Source: CAYLMG01 sp964493425 (GTDB taxonomy: Bacteria > Planctomycetota > Phycisphaerae > Sedimentisphaerales > Anaerobacaceae). Taken from it: 29,476 nt of DNA. Position 1 is the first letter of the stretch. Each line of letters opens with the position of its first letter. Shown in pieces: positions 24,573 through 29,476 of this stretch. The notes beneath the pieces were generated by a model that ran no database searches, was not told where the DNA came from, and saw nothing but the letters and a program-made list of their open reading frames with translations. The stretch is taken from the NCBI GenBank assembly GCA_964493425.1, contig CAZBMW010000027.1, forward strand, positions 1 to 29,476, in the 5' to 3' direction. The translations under genes were made by a program, and so were the position numbers.

Positions 24573-25460
24573 ATGGATATTATTGAAATATTCAAGCTTT
24601 TTCCAAAACAAGAGGATTGCATAAATCACCTTGAAAAAGTACGTTGGCAGGGCAAGCCGAAATGTCCCTATTGCAAATCAACAAGCCAAACACCTCTCAA
24701 AAACGAGCAATATCGTTATCACTGTAACAAATGCAATACCAGCTATACTGTTACTGTCGATACGATATTCCACAAAACACATTTGCCTATTCAAAAGTGG
24801 CTTTTAGCCATCTCTCTAATACTTAATGCCAAAAAAGGCTTATCCGCAAGACAGTTGGCAAGACATCTCAAAGTCAATCGCAATACGGCGTGGCGCATAT
24901 CTATGAAAATCAGAGAGGCTATGTACGAACCGGTCCAACGCAATTTACTACAAGGTCTTGTTGAAATGGACGAAACTTATATTGGCGGCAAACCACGAAA
25001 AACACAAAAGGACATAGCCTCTGGTAAAACCTTGAAACGTGGACGTGGCACTAAAAAAACACCTGTAGTCGGAATTGCAGAAAGATATGGCAAAGTAAAA
25101 GCAAAAGTTTTCAGAAAGCATCAAATTACTTATAAAAGATTATCTCAATTAGTACGTGAAAACGTAGATATAGAAAAATCTGTTTTGATAACCGACAAAG
25201 CATATTTTTACAGGCGTATGCGCAATTTATTGCCCCATAAGTCTGTGGACCATAGCATTATGTATTGTGATGGATGGATTCATACAAATTGCATTGAATC
25301 TTTTTGGGCCTTGCTCAAAAGAGGTATTGTCGGGCAATTTCACAAGGTAAGCGTTAAACACTTGCCAAAGTATATTAACGAGTTTGCTTATCGTTTCAAT
25401 AACCGTGATAATAAAGAGATATTTGCATTAACCCTCTCTAAAGGATTAGGAGTAACGTAA
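24573..25460 (+). CDS. IS1595-family transposase
   Basis: A 295-residue transposase. The N-terminus carries a zinc ribbon (CPYC, CNKC, about residues 31-53) and a helix-turn-helix region (GLSARQLARHLKVNRNTAWR). The catalytic core has the first Asp in VEMDETYIGGKPRK, the second in VLITDKAYFYR, and then HTNCIESFWALLKRGIVGQF, the IS1595 signature that replaces the usual DDE Glu context, and YINEFAYRFNNR at the end. All key residues are present, so the enzyme may be active. AAGGA precedes the ATG. The P63C gene starts one base after its stop, which implies joint translation. It is bracketed by matching terminal repeats. Confidence 0.95.
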   Translation: MDIIEIFKLFPKQEDCINHLEKVRWQGKPKCPYCKSTSQTPLKNEQYRYHCNKCNTSYTVTVDTIFHKTHLPIQKWLLAISLILNAKKGLSARQLARHLKVNRNTAWRISMKIREAMYEPVQRNLLQGLVEMDETYIGGKPRKTQKDIASGKTLKRGRGTKKTPVVGIAERYGKVKAKVFRKHQITYKRLSQLVRENVDIEKSVLITDKAYFYRRMRNLLPHKSVDHSIMYCDGWIHTNCIESFWALLKRGIVGQFHKVSVKHLPKYINEFAYRFNNRDNKEIFALTLSKGLGVT

Positions 25461-25461
25461 A

Positions 25462-26310
25462 ATGTTGAAATTATTAAGGTTCGGATACCTTAAAATATTA
25501 GATAAGGAAATCCCTGTTGCAGTATTAGAAGGCGAAAAAAGAGTACTGGTCCAAAGAGAAGTAGTCGGTTTATTAACCGGAAATAAAAAAGGCGGATTCC
25601 AAAGATATTTAAATCCTCAAAACTTAAAGCCTTTTTTACCTGAAAAATTCAAAGACCAATCATTGGACCAAGCAATCCTAAAATTCAAAATGGGGAATGT
25701 AATAGCACAGGCTTTTGAGGCTGAAGATATAATGAGTATCTGCAAAATGTATATCAAGGCCCGTGACGCTGGTGTTTTGACTGGTCCACAACGAAAAATA
25801 GCAGATACGGCCGAAATTATTAACAATATCTTCGCTAAAGTTGGTCTTGTTGCTTTAATAGATGAAGCTACTGGATACCAAATCGACAGAGACAAAGAAG
25901 CCCTGCGCCTATTGGTCCAGCAGTATATTATCGAAGAGGCAAGAGAATGGACCAAAGAATTTTATGACCCCTTCTTTTATGAATTGGACCGGATTTACGG
26001 AAACCAACGGACCATATCGAGAAGCCGTCCAAAATACTATGCTAAGTTTATCAATAGCTATGTTTATGAACCAATCGAAAAAGGACTTGTACTTGACGAG
26101 CTCAGAAAGTTAGACCCTCTTGACGAAAAAGGCAACAGGCCCAAAAGATTACACCAATTTTTAAGTGAAAAATTGGGCCTACGTGTATTGCGGGATAGAA
26201 TTGCAAAGATAACAGCGGTTATGCAAATTAGCCCGAATATGCGAAGGTTCAAAGAATCATACGAAAGAATGGAATCAAAACAATTATGGTTTGATTTTCC
26301 TGAAGATTAA
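25462..26310 (+). CDS. P63C-domain protein, transposon cargo
   Basis: A 282-residue protein with the P63C domain in its C-terminal half: VGLVALIDEATGYQIDRDKE, EEAREWTKEFYDPFFYELDR, SRPKYYAKFINSYVYEPIEK and RPKRLHQFLSEKLGLRVLRD. The N-terminal part (VLEGEKRVLVQREVVGLLTG) includes the usual lead-in. P63C proteins occur in phages, plasmids and transposons; their function is unknown. One idea is DNA binding or regulation, but nothing in the sequence decides it. The ATG follows the transposase stop by one base, with AGGAG in the end of that gene. A role in transposition or in control of the element is inference. No catalytic motif is seen. Confidence 0.85.
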   Translation: MLKLLRFGYLKILDKEIPVAVLEGEKRVLVQREVVGLLTGNKKGGFQRYLNPQNLKPFLPEKFKDQSLDQAILKFKMGNVIAQAFEAEDIMSICKMYIKARDAGVLTGPQRKIADTAEIINNIFAKVGLVALIDEATGYQIDRDKEALRLLVQQYIIEEAREWTKEFYDPFFYELDRIYGNQRTISRSRPKYYAKFINSYVYEPIEKGLVLDELRKLDPLDEKGNRPKRLHQFLSEKLGLRVLRDRIAKITAVMQISPNMRRFKESYERMESKQLWFDFPED

Positions 26311-26377
26311 AATAGTTTTATCAATTGACGGTGTTTATGATTTTGCTTAGTAATTGATTTGTTTTTGCGTTTTTTCA

Positions 26378-26575
26378 TCACAAATCATCAATCATTGGTA
26401 TTACCGGAATAACATTATCCTGCGGGAAAGGGAAAGGCGTAGGAATTTTTGGTTCTTTTTTTATAAGATTATTATTTTCAAATCCCCAAAAGTAGGATTC
26501 CGATTCCCAAAATAACGCCTTTGCTTCCCACTGGGTTTCAATAAATTCAGCAATTTGTTCTGATTTCTGACTCAT
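26378..26575 (-). CDS. 65-residue protein overlapping the Ntn hydrolase gene
   Basis: It starts MSQKSEQIAEFIETQWEAKA and is acidic, with aromatic residues (FWESESYFWGF) and a proline-rich end (PKIPTPFPFPQDN). No family is recognised. A strong GAGG-rich ribosome site lies just before the ATG, inside the 3' end of the Ntn hydrolase gene, and the two frames overlap by 29 bases. This argues for translational coupling and for a real gene. It may be a partner, target or regulator of the hydrolase; that is inference from position only. Confidence 0.6.
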   Translation of the reverse strand: MSQKSEQIAEFIETQWEAKALFWESESYFWGFENNNLIKKEPKIPTPFPFPQDNVIPVIPMIDDL

Positions 26576-27371
26576 ATACCCCTTCCACCTCCTCTCCAGT
26601 AGTAATAATTTTCTTGCTATTTTGTTCGTGTACTTCTGCTATTTTGTTCATTAAATTTTCAGTGCAGTTCCATATTTTATCTTTTGAAATCACTGCCATA
26701 TCTGTTTCTTTCCCAACACCAGGAGCGACTTCGGCGGCATATTTAGCTCCATAAATACTTAACAATGTTTGAGTAATTTTTAACGATTTAGCCTGTCCAC
26801 CTAAATGAAGTGCTATAAGAGCGTGTGTTGCGCCACTCCCGACGGCGGCATAACCTAATTTGTTTAAACATATTAAAGTGCCAGGATGTACAATATTAGC
26901 GATATGGATTCCATTATCATCGATTCCCGCTATCAATAATTCTACGCCTAAATTAAAATTCTTAGACTCAATAAAAATTCCCTGATAAACATTAGGTTGT
27001 ACTTGAAGATATTGGGGAAGCGAAGCTCCCTTTTCTCTAAAACATTGGAAATCTTTTCCCAGCGCCGCACATACTTTTTGTTCATCAATAATCTTGTTTC
27101 TTAATGCTATATAGGATTGTTGTGCGATTTCGCACACCTTATCTATTGAGAATGGTTGAGCTGCGGTTTGTGTTTTAATTTTTGTTATTATCTGGTCAGC
27201 AAAAGGAAGACTTCCAGAGGCTAATGCTATGCAACCTTGTTCAAGAACTTCGATTTTACTAAGAGGCGGCTCAAATTCTAAATTCAACGGTATTCCTGCC
27301 GTAACCATTCTGTCTGCTGCAACTACAATATTTTCACCATCGTTACACGCAGCGGCTATACAAACAGTCAT
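26547..27371 (-). CDS. Proteasome-like Ntn hydrolase, transposon cargo
   Basis: A 274-residue protein of the proteasome beta/HslV/Anbu fold. After removal of Met the chain begins TVCIAAACNDGENIVVAADR, which places the nucleophile Thr1 at the end, with Asp19 and Lys38 (in LSKIEV) as the expected partners. Strands and the GSGATHALIALH region of the C-terminal half fit the fold. It is longer than HslV (about 175 residues) and lacks an ATPase partner nearby. Self-compartment assembly, as in Anbu, is possible. It would cleave or deamidate a peptide; the substrate is unknown. It is transcribed toward P63C, from its own promoter (27411-27439), with AAGGAAC before the ATG. Confidence 0.85.
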   Translation of the reverse strand: MTVCIAAACNDGENIVVAADRMVTAGIPLNLEFEPPLSKIEVLEQGCIALASGSLPFADQIITKIKTQTAAQPFSIDKVCEIAQQSYIALRNKIIDEQKVCAALGKDFQCFREKGASLPQYLQVQPNVYQGIFIESKNFNLGVELLIAGIDDNGIHIANIVHPGTLICLNKLGYAAVGSGATHALIALHLGGQAKSLKITQTLLSIYGAKYAAEVAPGVGKETDMAVISKDKIWNCTENLMNKIAEVHEQNSKKIITTGEEVEGVYESEIRTNC

Positions 27372-27410
27372 TTTTACTTGTTCCTTCTATATAAAGAGAA
27401 TATATGTATT

Positions 27411-27439
27411 ATTATCGGTAGTATTTTCCATAAAATCAA
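27411..27439 (-). promoter_or_regulatory. Promoter of the Ntn hydrolase gene
   Basis: On the reverse strand TTGATT (27434-27439), 17 bases, GATAAT (27411-27416). It predicts a leader of about 30 bases and drives the Ntn hydrolase and the 65-residue ORF. Confidence 0.6.
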
Positions 27440-27481
27440 GTATAATCTTTTGAGATATGCTGGCTGTGTAACAAGAGCCGC

Positions 27482-27512
27482 AAGGAAGGGGTTTTTACGC
27501 CCCTTCCTTTTT
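27482..27512 (+). terminator. Terminator near the right end of the transposon
   Basis: AAGGAAGGGG (27482-27491) pairs perfectly with CCCCTTCCTT (27500-27509), loop of eight, followed by T-rich sequence. It points rightward although no forward gene lies just before it. It could stop transcription running out of the element, or serve a small forward RNA beginning between 27400 and 27480. Confidence 0.7.
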
Positions 27513-27608
27513 AACCTTTTTATCCGATACCAATAAACTATGACACCCGATTAACTTTTCAAAGAATCTTTTTATCTCTACCGTTAGCTATGACATTCCG
27601 AAATTTAT

Positions 27609-28026
27609 TCATAACTTCATTTTGGCAGAGGATTTGTGGATGACCAACGATTTACAAATCTTGAGTTTCCTATCCTTAAGCCCCGCCACTTGCCTGCCCT
27701 CCGTAGTCTTGACGAAGGATGGTTGGCGGGGTCGTATCGAGCATCGAGTATCTGGCATCGTGCATCGTTTGCTCCTCGCCGCTCGCGGCGAGGGCAGAGC
27801 GCGCAAAAAAAACAAAAATATGCAAAACGAACCCAATTTTAAAAATGACCAGATTGATATAACTGCTCGTAGTATATATAGTTATGGCAATTTAATTGCC
27901 TTTTCCCGCCCCCAAAACGAAGCCAAACGAACCCAAAACGAACCCAATTTTAGCCCAAAATTGGGTTCGTTTTTCCCCAAATTGGCTTTGAATAAGTTCA
28001 AAATCATCGTAAATCGGCTAAAAATA
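27609..28026. repeat. Repeat cluster right of the transposon with a 17-bp perfect hairpin
   Basis: No gene is convincing. CCCCGCCA (27681-27688) and TGGCGGGG (27724-27731) face each other. CCTCGCCGC and GCGGCGAGG form a tight hairpin (27774-27793). AAAACGAACCCAATTTT occurs at 27824-27840, again at 27935-27951, and inverted at 27957-27973; the last two form a perfect 17-bp stem with a five-base loop. Short AAACGAACCC/AAACGAAGCC units between 27914 and 27945 repeat the same theme. It resembles a mobile palindromic repeat family. Confidence 0.6.
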
Positions 28027-28035
28027 TGGTATAAT
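28027..28035 (+). promoter_or_regulatory. Extended -10 promoter for the zinc-ribbon membrane protein
   Basis: TGGTATAAT is a perfect extended -10 with no clear -35. It lies 75 bases before the ATG at 28110. Confidence 0.45.
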
Positions 28036-28109
28036 ACGCTCGTTTCTGGAGTCAGCCGAGGAAGGAGCGAAATCCTAATACGGAAAGACGGGAAAATAGA
28101 AGGTTTTTT

Positions 28110-29039
28110 ATGAAAACACAGTGTCCGAATTGTAAGGCAAGATTTAATACCAGCCAGGCAAGCGTCGGTAAGCAGGCGAAATGCCCCAAGTGTGCAGAAT
28201 CCTTTATTATTCAGCCATTCATAGAAACGCCCGCAGCCGAAAAACCATCCGCAACAATTCAGAAACAGGTAGAAACAAAAGTAAGAAAAGCTGAGCCGGC
28301 AGAGACTGCCTCAAAAATTGCGACGTCCAAAGCAGCACCTGCTAAAAGTCCTGAGCCGGTAAAAACCAAGGCATCAAAAATCGCTGAACTATTAAAAATT
28401 CCTGCAACAATTAAGGAACTGCTAAAGGGAGAAACGGGATTGCCAAAAGCGGTGTTTGTGTATTGCTGGATTGCTGTGAGGATTATCGCTGGTATTTTAG
28501 CTGGATTAGGCCTGTTCCTGGCGATAAGAAAACAGGCACATTCGGTTTTGTTTGTAACTTTTGCCGCGGCGGATGTTTTCCTCTTATGCAGCGTGTTAAT
28601 TGAGCTTATGTTGTTTTACAGGATGTGGGACGCCATCGCGGATGAAGAGGCTTCGGTCACTGCAGCCAAGGCTGCTGCGTTTTTGTTCATTCCGCTTTTC
28701 AATATCTATTGGGCGTTGTGTATGCTCACGGGATTTGTGGAAGATTATAATGCATTCGTACACAGGCGTTCAATAAAGGCCAAAGATTTACCGTTTGTGC
28801 TGCATCTGATATATGCCTTTGCGTTCATATGGGCCGCGACGGTAGTAGTGATTCCTATGTTATTTGTATTCACATTCGTCGGACTCATAAGAAAAGCCTT
28901 TGTTGACTATTCCGCGGCCTCGTGGGCGCTATTGTTTTTCGCGCTCGCGGCGGGCGTCGCTCATTTCATCACATATATATTGTTTGCAATAAAAACCTGT
29001 AATGCGATAAACGCCTTGCCGGGAATAAAAAGCAGGTGA
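28110..29039 (+). CDS. MJ0042-type zinc-ribbon membrane protein
   Basis: A 309-residue protein. Residues 1-35 are an MJ0042-type zinc ribbon (CPNCKARFNTSQASVGKQAK and then CPKC) with two CxxC pairs. A Lys/Pro/Ala-rich linker (about 40-110) leads to a membrane domain with roughly five to six helices, including FVYCWIAVRIIAGILAGLGL, AAADVFLLCSVLIELMLFYR and IYAFAFIWAATVVVIPML. The RMWDAI...TAAKAAAFLFIPLFNIYW segment is typical of a family of small planctomycete membrane proteins of unknown role. The ribosome site GAAGG precedes the ATG. The zinc ribbon may recruit a cytosolic partner; nothing more can be said. Confidence 0.75.
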   Translation: MKTQCPNCKARFNTSQASVGKQAKCPKCAESFIIQPFIETPAAEKPSATIQKQVETKVRKAEPAETASKIATSKAAPAKSPEPVKTKASKIAELLKIPATIKELLKGETGLPKAVFVYCWIAVRIIAGILAGLGLFLAIRKQAHSVLFVTFAAADVFLLCSVLIELMLFYRMWDAIADEEASVTAAKAAAFLFIPLFNIYWALCMLTGFVEDYNAFVHRRSIKAKDLPFVLHLIYAFAFIWAATVVVIPMLFVFTFVGLIRKAFVDYSAASWALLFFALAAGVAHFITYILFAIKTCNAINALPGIKSR

Positions 29040-29400
29040 TTAAAAGTGACCGATTTAGCGCTTTGGTTTTAGAGCGGCGGAGAAATTGAACGGATGATTG
29101 CGTGGCGATGAGGAGGTGGCACGATTAGGAAGGCTGTTTTATCACGGGCGGCAAGCCCGTCGTACGAATAACCCCAAGGGGATTCGCTTCGCGGCTCCTT
29201 CGGTGTCGAACCCCTGTATCGTTTGCTTCGCAGCCGAAGGTGTTCGAATCCCGGCGTTGGTTTATTCGATGGTTTTTTCGCCGGATAAGATTTGTATTTG
29301 TTTTTTGAACAGTAGAAAAGTTGAGTAGTTGACCGCAGTTTCACATTTTCACCTGTTCGATTGTTCGAATGCTCACCTGCTCAATTGCGATGAATCGCAA
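29040..29400. other. Gap with tRNA-like fragments, no gene seen
   Basis: The 20 bases at 29167-29186 (AATAACCCCAAGGGGATTCG) match the 3' end of the tRNA-Glu (29399-29418) at 19 of 20 positions in the same direction. Beyond it two pieces, at about 29188-29203 and 29223-29249, contain TTCG-rich words ending in GTCGAACCCC and GTTCGAATCCC, which look like T-arm debris. No promoter or coding frame is supported. Confidence 0.5.
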
Positions 29401-29475
29401 TAGCCCCAAGGGGATTCGAACCCCTGTTGCCGGGTTGAAAACCCGGTGTCCTAGACCTGCCTAGACGATGGGGCC
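29401..29475 (-). tRNA. tRNA-Glu (anticodon TTC)
   Basis: On the reverse strand the acceptor stem GGCCCCA pairs with TGGGGCT (one G-T at the end), followed by discriminator A. The anticodon stem is CCGGG/CCCGG around loop TTTTCAA, giving anticodon TTC for Glu. The T-arm is CAGGGGTTCGAATCCCCTT. The D-region GTCTAGGCAGG...CTAGGAC is typical of tRNA-Glu. No CCA is encoded. Length is 75 bases; it ends one base inside the window. Confidence 0.92.
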
Positions 29476-29476
29476 A

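Larger units (their letters stand above)
24457..27608. mobile_element. Complete IS1595-type transposable element with cargo (element 24465-27600)
   Basis: Left terminal repeat 24465-24488 and right terminal repeat 27577-27600 are inverted copies of 24 bases with 21 matches, both beginning CGGAATGTCATAG when read inward. They are flanked by a perfect 8-bp target duplication, AAATTTAT (24457-24464 and 27601-27608), the length usual for IS1595. The element is 3136 bp. In order it holds a consensus promoter, the transposase, a P63C protein one base after it, then in the opposite direction a 65-residue ORF and an Ntn hydrolase, then a terminator hairpin near the right end. All cargo lies inside the terminal repeats, so it moves with the element. 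Near-perfect ends and intact frames suggest a recent, possibly active insertion. Confidence 0.92.

Noticed and set aside
27622..28113. 163-residue frame through the repeat cluster (QNEPNF... peptide)
   Set aside because: It is built from the same short repeat words on both sides of a hairpin, and the same words occur inverted; the translation is repeat sequence, not a domain.
29069..29344. Frames of 76 and 91 residues next to the tRNA
   Set aside because: They read through tRNA-like repeat debris; no ribosome site or family match.

Overview
The window looks like a chromosomal piece of a planctomycete of the Phycisphaerae (Sedimentisphaerales-like) type. This rests on a mosaic of clues and not on a marker-gene tree. 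They are: a secreted beta-helix protein ending in a dockerin-like Asp-rich repeat, a pectin-degrading lyase fused to a glycoside hydrolase, a 57-residue Hc1/histone-H1-like nucleoid protein, a small-zinc-ribbon membrane protein, and repeat-rich intergenic debris of the kind I associate with this group.

Layout. (1) 1-1740: an ArsP-type permease (cut by the left edge) and its ArsR repressor share an operon behind a perfect inverted-repeat operator. A Cys-rich exported mini-protein is transcribed away from them. (2) 1814-5791: information-processing genes, with ftsY divergent from dnaA, then a cold-shock protein and a convergent family-4 uracil-DNA glycosylase. Between dnaA and the cold-shock gene lie recoded copies of the last codons of both dnaA and the glycosylase gene. 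(3) 5921-8508: a tiny signal-peptide-like ORF and a large secreted beta-helix protein. (4) 8588-11614: glutamate dehydrogenase, a divergent LysR regulator and a HAD phosphatase whose ribosome site sits in a hairpin. (5) 11645-20136: three large exported proteins in a row: a lipoprotein with three metallopeptidase-like repeats, a SagB-like nitroreductase, and a 1571-residue rhamnogalacturonan-lyase/GH2/discoidin-like fusion. (6) 20346-24129: a membrane protein, a flavodoxin, the Hc1-like protein, a FabZ-like dehydratase and a pentapeptide-repeat/potassium-channel fusion.

(7) 24465-27600 is a complete 3136-bp IS1595-type transposable element. It has 24-bp terminal inverted repeats (21 of 24 identical) and a perfect 8-bp target duplication. 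Besides its transposase it carries a P63C-domain protein, a proteasome-like Ntn hydrolase and a 65-residue partner. This cargo-bearing element is the best candidate for an undescribed system. It was inserted into an intergenic region full of dispersed repeats and palindromes. (8) 27609-29475: repeat debris, a zinc-ribbon membrane protein, and a tRNA-Glu with a partial copy of its own 3' end about 230 bp away.

I see no rRNA, CRISPR array, or cluster of DnaA boxes, so the replication origin is not evident here despite dnaA.
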